Assembly (NCBI RefSeq): GCF_022690685.1
Contig: NZ_JALCYY010000004.1
Span: 62,001 to 126,000 of the forward strand
DNA: 64,000 bases
Direction of reading: 5' to 3'
Source of the DNA: Anaeromyxobacter terrae
GTDB lineage: Bacteria; Myxococcota; Myxococcia; Myxococcales; Anaeromyxobacteraceae
Part shown: positions 29,432 through 40,400 of the stretch, one piece after another
Position numbering within the stretch: the first letter of the stretch is position 1
Layout: the number at the start of each line of letters is the position of its first letter
Translations under genes and position numbers: made by a program
Notes under the pieces: model-generated
What the model saw: the letters and a program-made list of their open reading frames with translations, nothing else
Told to the model about the DNA's origin: nothing
Database searches by the model: none

Positions 29432-31270
29432 TCAGCGCGCCTCCTCGGCGCGGATCGCCTCGGACACCGTGCGCGCGTCGAGCGGCAGCCCGTCGAGGTG
29501 CGGGACCGGGCGGAGCCGCGGGACGAGCGCGGGCGGCAGATCGAGCTTCAGGAGCGCCGCGAGCTGGCCGTCGCGGTTCTGCTCCACGACGTACACGCGC
29601 TCGTGCGCCTCCACGAACGCCCGCACCTCGCGCGAGAACGGGTAGGCGCGCACGCGCAGGTAGTCGGACTCGAGCCCCGCCTCGCGGCGGAGCTGCTCGC
29701 GCGCCTCGCGCAGCGCCGGATCCGAGGAGCCGTAGGCGAGGAGGCCGACCTTCGCCTCGCCGGACCCCTCCCGCACCGGCGCGGGCAGGAGGTCGCGCGC
29801 GCCGTCGAGCTTCTTCTCGAGGCGGGCGAGGTTCCGCTCGAACGTGCGCGGATCCTCGCTGTAGGCGGACTTCTCGTCGTGCCCGGTGCCGCGCGTGAAG
29901 TAGGCGGCCTTCGGGTGCGGCGTGCCCGGCAGCGTGCGCCAGCCGATCCCGTCGCCGTCCACGTCGGCGTAGCGCGCGAAGCCGTCCAGCCGGTCGAGGT
30001 CCTCCTTCGAGAGCACCTTGCCGCGATCGAGCGGCCGCGCCGGATACGGGAACGGATCGGACATCCAGACGTTCATGCCGAGATCGAGGTCGGTCATGAC
30101 GAACACCGGCGTCTGGAGCCGCTCGGCGAGGTCGAACGCGTCCACCCCCATCGTGAAGCACTCCTCGACCGATCCGGGGAGGAGCAGCACGTGGCGCGTG
30201 TCGCCGTGGGAGAGAAACGCCGTCGAGAGGATGTCGCCCTGGGCGGTGCGGGTGGGGAGCCCCGTCGACGGGCCGACGCGCTGGACGTCGAAGATCACCG
30301 CGGGGATCTCGGCGTAGTAGGCGAGCCCGGCGAACTCGCTCATGAGCGAGACGCCCGGCCCGGCGGTGGCGGTCATCGCGCGCGCGCCGGCCCACCCCGC
30401 GCCGATGGCCATCCCCACCGCCGAGAGCTCGTCCTCCGCCTGGACCACCGCGAAGGTCGCCTTGCCGTCCGGGCCGATGCGGTACCTGCGCAGGTGCCCG
30501 ATGAGCGTCTCGACGAGCGAGGACGAGGGCGTGATGGGGTACCAGGCGACGACCGTGACGCCCGCGAAGAGCGCGCCCATCGCCGCCGCGGCGTTGCCGT
30601 CCACCAGGATCTTCCCCGCCGTCCGGTCCATGCGGCGGACGACCAGCGGGTCGCGCTTCTCGAGCGTCGCCGCGTGCTCGAACCCGGCCCGCGCCGCCGC
30701 GACGTTCAGGTCGCGGGCCTTGGGCTTGCCCGGGAACTGCTTCTCGACGGCGTGCTCCACCTCGCCCAGGTCGATCGCGAGCAGCCGCGCGAGGACGCCC
30801 ACGTACGCCATGTTGCGGAGGAGCCTCCGGAGCTTCGGCTCCTTCGTGAGCGGCTCGACGAGCGCGTCGAACGCGACCGGGTAGTACACGAGGTCGCCGC
30901 GGAGCTCCGCGAGCGCGAGCGGCGCGTCGTACACGACCGCCGCGCCGGCGCGGAGCCCGAGCACGTCCTCGCGCGCGGTCTCCGGGTTCATCGCGACGAG
31001 GAGGTCGACCTCCTTCTTTCGCGCGGTCCAGCCGTCCCGCGACGCGCGGATCGTGTACCAGGTCGGCAGCCCCGCGATGTTCGACGGGAACAGGTTCTTG
31101 CCGGAGACCGGCACCCCCATCTGGAAGATCGCCCGCAGGAGCACGGTGTTCGAGCTCTGCGAGCCCGAGCCGTTCGCGGTCGCGATCTGGATCGAGAAGT
31201 CGTTCACCAGCGCGCCACCGTCCGGCCGGGCGGCCGGCAGTGGCGCGACGGAGCTGTCCGGGGACGCCAT
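29432..31270 (-). CDS. korA: 2-oxoacid:ferredoxin oxidoreductase alpha subunit, fused gamma-alpha (KorA-like)
   Basis: Product of 612 residues. The first ~190 residues are a gamma-type domain (IQIATANGSGSQSSNTVLLR, PSNIAGLPTWYTIRAS), fused to the alpha domain that binds pyrophosphate and CoA (WYPITPSSSLVETLIGHL, MTATAGPGVSLMSEFAGLAY, TDLDLGMNVWMSDPF). This gamma-alpha fusion with a separate beta is the KorAB layout. The ATG at 31270 has GGAGGAG at good spacing; the frame is open 99 bases further but lacks similarity. The enzyme acts in the reductive or oxidative TCA branch, and pyruvate carboxylase lies nearby. Confidence 0.93.
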   Translation of the reverse strand: MASPDSSVAPLPAARPDGGALVNDFSIQIATANGSGSQSSNTVLLRAIFQMGVPVSGKNLFPSNIAGLPTWYTIRASRDGWTARKKEVDLLVAMNPETAREDVLGLRAGAAVVYDAPLALAELRGDLVYYPVAFDALVEPLTKEPKLRRLLRNMAYVGVLARLLAIDLGEVEHAVEKQFPGKPKARDLNVAAARAGFEHAATLEKRDPLVVRRMDRTAGKILVDGNAAAAMGALFAGVTVVAWYPITPSSSLVETLIGHLRRYRIGPDGKATFAVVQAEDELSAVGMAIGAGWAGARAMTATAGPGVSLMSEFAGLAYYAEIPAVIFDVQRVGPSTGLPTRTAQGDILSTAFLSHGDTRHVLLLPGSVEECFTMGVDAFDLAERLQTPVFVMTDLDLGMNVWMSDPFPYPARPLDRGKVLSKEDLDRLDGFARYADVDGDGIGWRTLPGTPHPKAAYFTRGTGHDEKSAYSEDPRTFERNLARLEKKLDGARDLLPAPVREGSGEAKVGLLAYGSSDPALREAREQLRREAGLESDYLRVRAYPFSREVRAFVEAHERVYVVEQNRDGQLAALLKLDLPPALVPRLRPVPHLDGLPLDARTVSEAIRAEEAR

Positions 31271-31438
31271 CGTGCGCTCCTCCATCTGCTTCATAGAGGG
31301 AGCGACATCTGGCCGCAGGAGCTTCTGAGGCGCGGGGGTCGGGGCGCTCGGGCGTGACGGCGATCTCACCCGCCATCCGACCGGGTGCGCTCCCGCCCGG
31401 GGGCGTCGCGCGCCTTCTGGCCTCGCCGGGGACGGCGC

Positions 31439-31834
31439 TCAGCGCGCGAGGTGCCGCGCCAGATCCTGGTCGAGCCCGGCGAGGTGCTCGCGCAGCCAGT
31501 CGGAGAGCCAGTTGTGGAGCGCGAGCCCGGCGGCGGCGCTGCCGCCATCGCGCGCATGGGCGCGGCGGTGGCCCTCGAGCTCGCCGCGGAAGCGGGCGTG
31601 CGCGGCGCGGTGCTCCTCGAGGCGCGGGTAGCCGGCCCCGGCCATGAGCCGCTCCTCGGCGAGGAAGTGCCGCTCCGCGTAGCCGGTGAGGTAGGTGAAC
31701 AGCTCCTCGACCCCCGCCCGATCGCCGGTGCGCAGCGCGCGCACGAGCCGCTCGGCGCGCCGGAACAGCTCCACGTGCCCGGCGTCGATCTCGTCGACGC
31801 CGACCGCGAGCGACGGGCTCCACTCGAGCGGCAT
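31439..31834 (-). CDS. Bacteriohemerythrin
   Basis: Oxygen-binding di-iron protein of 131 residues. All seven ligands are in place: His20 (EIDAGH), His56 and Glu60 (HFLAEE), His75 and His79 (HRAAH), His117 and Asp122 (HLAGLD). The start at 31834 matches homologues (MPLEWSPSLAVGV); the frame extends 12 codons further without similarity. It follows pyruvate carboxylase on the same strand after a hairpin. A second hemerythrin at 36897 has identical ligand spacing. Likely role: O2 sensing, storage or delivery in a microaerobic organism. Confidence 0.93.
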   Translation of the reverse strand: MPLEWSPSLAVGVDEIDAGHVELFRRAERLVRALRTGDRAGVEELFTYLTGYAERHFLAEERLMAGAGYPRLEEHRAAHARFRGELEGHRRAHARDGGSAAAGLALHNWLSDWLREHLAGLDQDLARHLAR

Positions 31835-31899
31835 GCCCCGACGAGTGCGCCCATCGCGACGCTCCGTCAACGTCCCGGACGCGCGCCTTTCGGGCTTGC

Positions 31900-31925
31900 G
31901 CCGGGGCGCGCAGCCGCGCCCCGGC
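31900..31925 (-). terminator. Hairpin after pyruvate carboxylase
   Basis: GCCGGGGCGCG (31900-31910) and CGCGCCCCGGC (31915-31925), an 11-base perfect stem with loop CAGC, 29 bases past the pyc stop and before the hemerythrin start. Confidence 0.55.
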
Positions 31926-31953
31926 CAGGCCTGGCCTCAGCCCGCGTCGCGCG

Positions 31954-34900
31954 TCACGCGAGCACCACGAGGAGGTCGTCCTTCTCCACCTTGTCGCCCT
32001 CCTTGAAGCGGACCTCGGCGACGGTGCAGTCCGCCTTCGCCTTCACGTTCGTCTCCATCTTCATCGCCTCGGTGACGAGCAGCACCGCGCCGGCCTTCAC
32101 CGCCTCGCCGGGCTTCGCGTTCACCTTCACGACCTTGCCCGGCATGGGCGCGCCGACGTGGGCGGGGTTCCCGCGGTCCGCCTTCGGGCGGGCCTGACCG
32201 GCCTGCGCCGCGGCCTGGTCGCGCACGGTGATGGTGCGCGCCTCGCCGTTCAGCTCGAAGAAGAGATCGCGCGTGCCGTCCTTCTCGAGCTTGCCGACCG
32301 TCACCAGGCGCACGATGAGCGTCTTGCCGGGCTCGATCTCGATCGACGTCTCCTGCCCCGGCTCGAGCCCGTACAGGAACACCGGCGTGGGGACGACCGA
32401 GGTGTCCGAGAACTCGTCGCGGTGGCGGACGAGGTCCGGCCAGACGTTCGGGTAGAGCAGCCACGACACGAGCTGCTTGTCGTCCACGGGGACGCCGGCG
32501 CGCTCCGCCGCGCGCGCCCGCTCGCGCTCGAGGTCGGCGGGCTCGAGGAGCTCGCCCGGGCGGCGCGTGATGGGCTCCTGGCCCTTCAGGATCACCCGGC
32601 GCAGCTCCTCCGGGAACCCGCCGTGCGGCTGGCCGAGCATGCCCTTCGCGAGCCCGACCACCGACTCCGGGAAGGCGAGATCCTTGCCCTTCTCGGTGAA
32701 GAGGTCCTCGGGCTCGAGGCCGCTCTTCACGAGGAACATCGCCATGTCGCCGACGACCTTCGACGACGGCGTCACCTTGATGATGTCCCCGAAGAGCAGG
32801 TTCACCTTCCGGTACATGTCCTTGCACTCCTCCCACCGGTCGAGGAGGCCGAGCCCGGCCACCTGCGGCTTGAAGTTGGAGTACTGGCCGCCGGGGATCT
32901 CGTGGCGGTACACCTCGGCGGTCCCGCTGCGCAGCCCGGACTCGAACGGCGCGTACCACTCGCGCACCGTCTCCCAGTAGGCCGCGAGCTCCTGCAGCCC
33001 GTCCTCGTCGAGCGCCGGGTCCCGCTCCGCGCCGCGCAGCACCGCCGCGAGCGAGTTCAGGTTCGGCTGGGCGGTGAGGCCCGAGAGCGGGGCGAGCGCC
33101 GCGTCCACCACGTCGACGCCCGCGCGCGCCGCCTCGAGCAGGGTCGCGGCCGCGACGCCGGAGGTGTCGTGCGTGTGCAGGTGGACGGGGATGCCGACCG
33201 CCTCCTTGAGCGCCTTCACGAGCTTCGCCGCGGCGAAGGGCTTGAGGAGCCCGGCCATGTCCTTCACGGCGAGGAAGTGCGCGCCCATCCGCTCGAGCTC
33301 CTTCGCGAGCGCGACGTAGTAGTCGAGCGGGTACTTGTCACGGCGCGGGTCGGTGATGTCGCCCGTGTAGCAGAGCGCTGCCTCGAGCACGGCGTTCTTC
33401 TGCCGGCGCACCGCCTCGCAGGCGACCGTCATCCCCTTCGTCCAGTTGAGGGAGTCGAACACCCGGAAGACGTCCACCCCGCTCTTCGACGCCTCCTCCA
33501 CGAACCGCTCGACCACGTTGTCCGGGTAGTTGGTGTAGCCGACCGCGTTCGAGCCGCGGAGGAGCATCTGGAAGAGGACGTTCGGGATCGCGGCGCGCAG
33601 CTTGTGGAGCCGGTCCCACGGATCCTCCTTGAGGAACCGCATCGACACGTCGAACGTCGCGCCGCCCCACAGCTCGAGCGAGAAGAGGCCGGCGGCGAGC
33701 CGCGCGGTGGCCGGGGCGATGCGCACGAGGTCGCCGGTGCGGACCCGGGTCGCGAGCAGCGACTGGTGCGCGTCGCGCATGGTCGTGTCCGTGAAGAGGA
33801 GCCGCTTCTCCTCGAGCGCCCAGCGCGCGAGCCCCTCGGGCCCGCGCTCGAGGAGGAGGTCGCGCGTGCCCCGGGGCGGCGCGCTCGTCACGTCCACCCT
33901 GGGGAGGCGCGGCTCGCGCAGCTCCGCCGAGCGGAGCGGCTTCGCGACGCCGGGCGAGCCGTTGACGACGACCTCGCTCAGGTAGCGGAGGAGCTTCGTG
34001 CCGCGGTCCTTCTTCACCGGGGCCTGCATGAGCTCCGGGTGCCCCTCGATGAAGGACGTGTCGCAGTCGCCGGCGAGGAACACCGGGTGGCGCGCCACGT
34101 TCTCCAGGAACGAGATGTTGGTCTTCACCCCTCGTACGCGGAACTCCTGGAGCGAGCGGTCCATCACGCGCGCCGCCGCGCCGAGCGTGAGCCCCCAGGT
34201 CGTGATCTTCACGAGCAGCGAGTCGTAGTGCGGGGTGATCACGGCGCCGGTGAAGGCGCTGCCCGCGTCGAGGCGCACGCCGAACCCGCCCGGCGAGCGG
34301 TACGCCTTCAGCACCCCGTAGTCCGGCGCGAAGCCGTTCTGCGGATCCTCGGTGGTGATGCGGCACTGGATGGCGAAGCCGCGGCGTTGCACGTCCTCCT
34401 GGCGCGCGATGCCGATCTCGGGGTCGGAGAGCCGCTTGCCCTGGGCGACGAGGAGCTGCGCCTGGACGAGGTTCCGGCCGGTGATGCTCTCGGTGACCGT
34501 GTGCTCCACCTGGATGCGCGGGTTCACCTCGATGAAGTAGTGGCGCCCCTCGCGGTCCACGAGGAACTCCACCGTGCCGGCGTTCCGGTACGCGACGCTG
34601 CGCGCGATCTTGAGCGCGTCCTCGCAGATCGTCGCGCGCTGCGCCTCGGAGAGCGAGAGCGAGGGCGCGAACTCGACGACCTTCTGGTGGCGGCGCTGGA
34701 TCGAGCAGTCGCGCTCGAAGAGGTGGACGAGGTTCCCGTGGTGGTCGCCGAGGATCTGCACCTCGATGTGCTTGGGCCGCTCGATGTACCGCTCGAGGAA
34801 GACCGCCGGGTTCCCGAACGCCGCGCCCGCCTCGCTCCGCGCCGAGACGAGCCCCTCGACGAGCTCGCGCTGGTTGCGCGCGACGCGCATGCCGCGCCCG

Positions 34901-35403
34901 CCGCCGCCGGCGCTCGCCTTGATGATGATCGGGTAGCCGTGCTCGCGCGCGAAGACGAGGGCCTCCTCGTCGTGCTGGATCGGCTCGGCGGTGCCGGGCA
35001 CCACCGGCACGCCGGCCGCCTGCGCCGCCTTGCGGCCGGCCACCTTGTCGCCGAGCCGGCGCTGCATCTCGGGCGTCGGCCCGACGAAGACGATGCCGGC
35101 GCGCCCGCACGCCTCCGCGAACTCGGCGTTCTCTGAGAGGAAGCCGTAGCCGGGGTGGATGGCGTCCACCTCGAGCCGCTTCGCGAGCGCGACGATCTCC
35201 TCGATGCCGAGGTACGCGTCGATGGGCTTCTTGCCCTTGCCGACGAGGTACGCCTCGTCCGCCTTGTAGCGGTGCAGCGAGAGCCGGTCCTCCTCCGAGT
35301 AGATCGCGATGGTCTGGATCCCGAGCTCGGTGCAGGCGCGGAAGATGCGGATGGCGATCTCGCCGCGGTTCGCGGCCATGACTCTCTTGAACGGGACGGG
35401 CAT
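31954..35403 (-). CDS. pyc: Pyruvate carboxylase
   Basis: Biotin enzyme that carboxylates pyruvate to oxaloacetate, refilling the TCA cycle. The single 1149-residue chain has all parts: biotin carboxylase (RVMAANRGEIAIRIFRACTE; GGGGRGMRVA; FIEVNPRIQVEHTVTE), carboxyltransferase (TDTTMRDAHQSLLATRVRT; LWGGATFDVSMRFL), the PYC tetramerisation part, and a C-terminal biotinyl domain with EAMKMETN (biotin Lys). The ATG at 35403 has GAGGAG upstream and gives the family N-terminus MPVPFKRVMAANRGE. The gene stands alone, with an unusual hexamer repeat in its upstream region. Confidence 0.97.
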   Translation of the reverse strand: MPVPFKRVMAANRGEIAIRIFRACTELGIQTIAIYSEEDRLSLHRYKADEAYLVGKGKKPIDAYLGIEEIVALAKRLEVDAIHPGYGFLSENAEFAEACGRAGIVFVGPTPEMQRRLGDKVAGRKAAQAAGVPVVPGTAEPIQHDEEALVFAREHGYPIIIKASAGGGGRGMRVARNQRELVEGLVSARSEAGAAFGNPAVFLERYIERPKHIEVQILGDHHGNLVHLFERDCSIQRRHQKVVEFAPSLSLSEAQRATICEDALKIARSVAYRNAGTVEFLVDREGRHYFIEVNPRIQVEHTVTESITGRNLVQAQLLVAQGKRLSDPEIGIARQEDVQRRGFAIQCRITTEDPQNGFAPDYGVLKAYRSPGGFGVRLDAGSAFTGAVITPHYDSLLVKITTWGLTLGAAARVMDRSLQEFRVRGVKTNISFLENVARHPVFLAGDCDTSFIEGHPELMQAPVKKDRGTKLLRYLSEVVVNGSPGVAKPLRSAELREPRLPRVDVTSAPPRGTRDLLLERGPEGLARWALEEKRLLFTDTTMRDAHQSLLATRVRTGDLVRIAPATARLAAGLFSLELWGGATFDVSMRFLKEDPWDRLHKLRAAIPNVLFQMLLRGSNAVGYTNYPDNVVERFVEEASKSGVDVFRVFDSLNWTKGMTVACEAVRRQKNAVLEAALCYTGDITDPRRDKYPLDYYVALAKELERMGAHFLAVKDMAGLLKPFAAAKLVKALKEAVGIPVHLHTHDTSGVAAATLLEAARAGVDVVDAALAPLSGLTAQPNLNSLAAVLRGAERDPALDEDGLQELAAYWETVREWYAPFESGLRSGTAEVYRHEIPGGQYSNFKPQVAGLGLLDRWEECKDMYRKVNLLFGDIIKVTPSSKVVGDMAMFLVKSGLEPEDLFTEKGKDLAFPESVVGLAKGMLGQPHGGFPEELRRVILKGQEPITRRPGELLEPADLERERARAAERAGVPVDDKQLVSWLLYPNVWPDLVRHRDEFSDTSVVPTPVFLYGLEPGQETSIEIEPGKTLIVRLVTVGKLEKDGTRDLFFELNGEARTITVRDQAAAQAGQARPKADRGNPAHVGAPMPGKVVKVNAKPGEAVKAGAVLLVTEAMKMETNVKAKADCTVAEVRFKEGDKVEKDDLLVVLA

Positions 35404-35781
<378 letters not shown>

Positions 35782-36693
35782 TCACTTCCCCGCGCCAGCC
35801 GCTTGCGCGGGGGCGACCGCGGGCTTGTCCTCCGCCGCCTTCACCACCTGCCCCGGCGCGGGCGCGGCGACGGCGGTGCCGGCCTCGATCACCGGGCTCG
35901 TAGGCTGCCCCGCGGGCGCCGCCGTGGCAGGCGGGACGCACTCCGGGGCCTTGGCTGCGACGACCGGCTTCTGCGCGCGAGCGCGCTTCGCGGGCGTGGC
36001 CGTCGCGGGCTGCGAGGGCGCGCAGGCGAGGACCGTGGGCGGCGCGGGGGCGGCCCACGGCGTCGCGTTCGCGAACGCCACGGGCGCCGGCTGCGGGCTC
36101 GTGCTCTCCGACCGCTCCTTGCTGTCCAGCTGCGCGCGCCCGTCGCTCGAGGCGGTGGCGGTCGCGGTCGCGGGCGGGGACGCCTTCTTCGCGGCCTCGC
36201 CGAGCGCCGCGGCGAGCTGCTCGTGGCTCGCGTACAGCCGGTCGTGCTCGAGCTCGGAGCGCTTGCGCAGCGAGTCCCGGTCGCCGGCCACGTCGGCGAG
36301 CCGCTCCTTCGCGCCCGAGAGCCGGTCGTTCGCGGCGTCGAGCTTCTGCTTCAGCGCCTCGTTCTCGGCGAAGCCAGCGCGCGCGGCGTCGCTCGTGCAC
36401 GCCGCGAGCACGTTCGTCTCGCGGTCCGCCGGCATCGGCTCACCGCGGCTCCACGCCGCGAGCGCCCGCATCTGCCAGCGGTAGTCCTCGCGGGCGACGC
36501 ACTCCTGGACGAGGCGGGTGAGGCGGTCGTCGGACCAGGGCGAGGCGGTCCGCGCGCAGGGCCCGACCTCCTCCCGTACCTGGCCGAAGATCTTGTGGGT
36601 GCTGCGCACCCAGCAGCCGTCCCGCTGCGCCACCTTGACCGACGTGCACCCGCTCACCGCCGCGACGAGCACGATCGCTCCCAGAGCCCTCAT
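35782..36693 (-). CDS. Hypothetical lipoprotein with coiled coil and Pro/Ala-rich tail
   Basis: Unrecognised 303-residue protein. A lipoprotein signal MRALGAIVLVAAVSGCTSV has Cys16. Residues about 30-90 include several cysteines and basic/acidic residues (VREEVGPCARTAS); 110-170 is a coiled coil (ALKQKLDAANDRLSGAKERL); the remainder is Ala/Pro/Thr-rich and probably disordered (TATPAKRARAQKP). The ATG at 36693 has GAGGGGGG upstream. It could be an envelope structural or partner protein. No operon partner. Confidence 0.7.
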   Translation of the reverse strand: MRALGAIVLVAAVSGCTSVKVAQRDGCWVRSTHKIFGQVREEVGPCARTASPWSDDRLTRLVQECVAREDYRWQMRALAAWSRGEPMPADRETNVLAACTSDAARAGFAENEALKQKLDAANDRLSGAKERLADVAGDRDSLRKRSELEHDRLYASHEQLAAALGEAAKKASPPATATATASSDGRAQLDSKERSESTSPQPAPVAFANATPWAAPAPPTVLACAPSQPATATPAKRARAQKPVVAAKAPECVPPATAAPAGQPTSPVIEAGTAVAAPAPGQVVKAAEDKPAVAPAQAAGAGK

Positions 36694-36896
36694 GTGCGCC
36701 CCCCTCGTCCGACCCAGCCGGCAGCCGGCGATCATCTTAGGGAGCCGCCGGAAGCCCGGGCAGCGCTCGGACTCCGCGTGAGACGCGACGTGCCCCACCG
36801 CGGACGCGCAGACGCCGCGGGAGGGGAATTGTCGGCGCTGCTGCGGAGGCAGCGCCGCGCCATCGCCGCCCCGAGGAGCGGCCATGCCGCCGGCCG

Positions 36897-37295
36897 CTAG
36901 GCGCTCCGCCTGGCGAGGTAGCGGCCGAGCTCGAGGTCGGACTGGCCCACGTGCGTCTCCAGCCACTCCGCCAGCCACCGGCCGACGCGGAACGGCACGG
37001 CGCCCTGGCCGCGCGCGAGCTCGCCCGCGATCTGGGCGAGGTCCGCCACGAAGCGATCGTGCTCGGCCTTGTGCCGCACGAACCCGGGGTAGCGGGTCTC
37101 GCGCATCCAGGTCTCCTCGAGCCCGAAGTGCGTGACGGCGTGGCCGTGGAGGTACTGGACGAGCTCGACGACGTCGGCGCGCTCGCCCGCGTCGAGCGCG
37201 TCGACGACGCGGGCGGCGCGGAGGAACAGCTCCTGGTGCTGCGCGTCGATCTCGGAGACGCCGACGGCGAGGGCGTGAGTCCACTGGATGGCCAT
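36897..37295 (-). CDS. Bacteriohemerythrin (second copy)
   Basis: Di-iron O2-binding protein of 132 residues with ligands His20 (EIDAQH), His56 and Glu60 (HFGLEE), His75 and His79 (HKAEH), His115 and Asp120 (HVGQSD). The ligand positions are almost the same as in the copy at 31439, so they are paralogues. The ATG at 37295 gives MAIQWTHALAVGV. The gene is divergent from the large FAD/Fe-S oxidoreductase 132 bases away, a pairing that could link O2 sensing to lactate or glycolate oxidation, but that is speculation. Confidence 0.93.
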   Translation of the reverse strand: MAIQWTHALAVGVSEIDAQHQELFLRAARVVDALDAGERADVVELVQYLHGHAVTHFGLEETWMRETRYPGFVRHKAEHDRFVADLAQIAGELARGQGAVPFRVGRWLAEWLETHVGQSDLELGRYLARRSA

Positions 37296-37407
37296 TCGTG
37301 GTGTTCCTCGTTCCTGTCTCTTTCCCCGCCGGGCGCGAGATTCCCCTGAAGGCGGGAGCCTCGCCAGCCCGCGGACAGGGGACGGGGCGACGGGCGTCGG
37401 AAAACCT

Positions 37408-37413
37408 GCTACC
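37408..37413 (+). promoter_or_regulatory. GCTACC -10-like box close to FAD/Fe-S gene start
   Basis: GCTACC follows GGCGAC (37386-37391) after 16 bases, and the ATG at 37428 is only 14 bases beyond. A short leader without clear ribosome site is implied. Confidence 0.3.
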
Positions 37414-37427
37414 TTGGGGTGCTTCAC

Positions 37428-40400
37428 ATGCAGCACCCCATCCTCGAAGCCGCGCTCGCCCCCTCTCCCGCAGTCCGGGAGATCCCCTTCAACTACACGT
37501 CCGCCGACGACCGGGCGGCGATCTCCCAGCTCCTCGGCCCGGAGCTGTGGGCGAGGCTCGAGGAGCTCCGCAGCCTCCGCGTCACCGGGCGCAGCGCGCG
37601 CCTGCTGATGCGGTTCTTCGGCGAGCTGCTCATCCACCGGCGGAACGCGTTCCTCTTCCAGGAGCTCGTGGACTCGGGGACGCGCCGGCGCCGGTTCTTC
37701 CGCAACATCGAGAAGGACCTCGGCATCGTCGGGCGGAACGCCAACGGGGAGCCGCGGGTGGCGGAGGTGCTCGGCGCCTGCCGGAAGCTGCTCGCCGAGT
37801 TCCGCGCGGACGTCGAGGGCGCGGGCGACCTGCGCGGCCGCATGGTGCGGATGCTCGGCGCGGTGGTCGGCAAGGACAACGTCCTCTTCGATCCGTTCAC
37901 GCTCGTCTCGCACGCGACCGACGCGACCGACTGGCGCCTCCACCTCCCGGTCGCCGTCGTGATGCCCGACGACGAGCGGCAGGTCGCGCCGCTCCTCGCC
38001 GCCATCGCCGGGCTCGGCCTCAAGGCGATCCCGCGCGGCGCCGGCACCGGCCTCACCGGCGGCGCGGTCCCGCTCCGGCCCGGCTGCGTCGTCGTGAACA
38101 CCGAGAAGCTGAACCGCATCCGCGGCGTGTCGGAGCGGTCCTTCCGGCTCGGCGACGGCCGCGAGGCGGTCGCGAAGGTGGTCGAGCTCGAGGCGGGGGT
38201 CGTCACCGAGCGCGCGATGGAGCACGCCGCCGAGCGCGGCCTCGTGTTCGCGACGGACCCGACGAGCGCGTGGGCCTGCACCATCGGCGGCAACATCGCG
38301 GAGAACGCCGGCGGCAAGGACTGCGTCCTGTGGGGCACCTGCATCGACAACCTGGTGTCGTGGCGGATCGCGATGCCCTCCGGCCGCCAGTGGACGGTGC
38401 GGCGCGTCGATCACCGGCTGCGCAAGATCCTGCCCGAGGACCCGGTAACGTTCGACGTCCTCGAGGACGACGGCCGCCTGGTGAAGCGGATCGCCCTCAC
38501 CGGCGCCGAGATCCGCAAGAAGGGGCTCTGGAAGGACATCACCAACAAGGCGCTCGGCGGCGTCCCCGGCCTGCAGAAGGAGGGCACCGACGGCGTCATC
38601 ACCTCCGCCGAGTTCGTCCTCTACCGCGAGTACGAGGCCAAGCGGACGCTGTGCCTCGAGTTCTTCGGGCCCGACTTCGACGAGGCCTCGCGCGTCATCC
38701 TCCAGCTCGCCCGGGCGTTCCCCTTCCCCGACGGCGGCAAGGAGGCCCTCTCCGCGCTGGAGCACTTCGACGACGAGTACGTCCGCGCCATCGACTACAA
38801 GGTGAAGGCGCCGCGCCCGGAGACGCCGAAGGCGGTGCTGCTCGTGGACGTGGTCGGCCACTCGGCCGAGGAGGCCGCGCGCGGGGTGGACCGGATGCGG
38901 CGCATCCTCGACGAGCACCCGAACACCGAGCTCTTCGAGGCGCGCGACGCGGCGGAGGCGAAGCGCTTCTGGGCCGACCGCAAGAAGCTCGGCGCCATCG
39001 CCCGCCGGACGAACGCCTTCAAGATGAACGAGGACGTCGTCCTCCCGCTCGAGGCGCTCGCCGAGTTCGCCCGCTTCATCGAGGCCACGAACGTCGAGGA
39101 GGAGCGGCACGCGCAGGGGCGGTTCGTGGAGCGCGCGGAGGAGATCCTGCGCCTCGCCCCGCCACCCAAGGACGACCCCGAGTGGCTCGCGCGAAAGATC
39201 CCGGCCGCGCTCGCGCGCTGCGCCGCGGCGCGGCCGGCGCTCGCCGGCGCTGACGCGCGCGCGCTCCGCGCGCTCGAGCCGATCGAGGCGCTCCGGCGCG
39301 ATCTCGCCCAGCTCGTCCGCGGCTACGCCGGGCTCCTCGCCACGCTCGACAAGGCGCACCGCGAGGTGCGCGACCGGCTCGTCGTGCTCGCGACCCACAT
39401 GCACGCCGGCGACGGCAACGTGCACGTGAACGTGCCGGTGCTCTCGAACGACCGGCCGATGCTCCGCCGCGCCGAGGAGGTCATCGACGCCGTGATGGCC
39501 CGGGTGATCGCGCTCGGCGGCGTCGTCTCCGGCGAGCACGGCATCGGCGTCACGAAGCTCAAGTACCTCGAGCCCGAGCGCATCCGGGAGCTCGCCGCCC
39601 ACCGCCGCGAGGTCGATCCGGGCGGGCTCATGAACCCCGGCAAGCTCGAGGACCTCGACGTCCTCGACCAGGTGTTCACGCCCTCCTTCAACCTCCTCGA
39701 GCTCGAGGCGCGCATCCTCCAGCACGGGCAGCTCGAGGCGCTCGCGAAGGCCATCGCGCACTGCGTCCGCTGCGGCAAGTGCAAGGCGGACTGCTGCGTC
39801 TACCACCCCGCGCGCGGGATGTTCTTCCACCCCCGCAACAAGAACCTCGCCATCGGCGCGCTCATCGAGGCGCTCCTCTACGACGCGCAGCGCGAGCGCT
39901 CGACGCAGTTCGAGCTCCTCCGCTGGCTCGAGGAGGTGGCGGACCACTGCACCATCTGCCACAAGTGCGCGAAGCCCTGCCCGGTGGACATCGACTCGGG
40001 CGAGGTGTCGGTCCTCGAGCGCGAGATCCTCGCGAGCTGGGGCTACAAGCGCACCACCGCGGCGACGGCCGCGACGCTCGCCTACCTCGACAGCCGCTCG
40101 CCGGCCGCGAACGCCGCGTTCCACGGCGGCTTCGTGCGGCTCGGCGGCGCGGTCCAGCGCGCCGCCTGCGCCATCGCCGCGCCGCTCCAGCCCGCCGACG
40201 CGCGCCGCGCCCCGTACGCCCTCCAGGTGCTCCGCTCGCCGGTGCCCCCGATCCCCGCCGAGACGCTCCGCGACGTGCTCCCGCCCTGCGAGCAGGACCA
40301 GGTGCTCGTGCTCGAGCCGGAGGACGGGGACGCGAAGCGGAGCGTCTTCTACTTCCCGGGCTGCGGCTCGGAGCGGCTGTACTCGCACGTCTCCATGGCG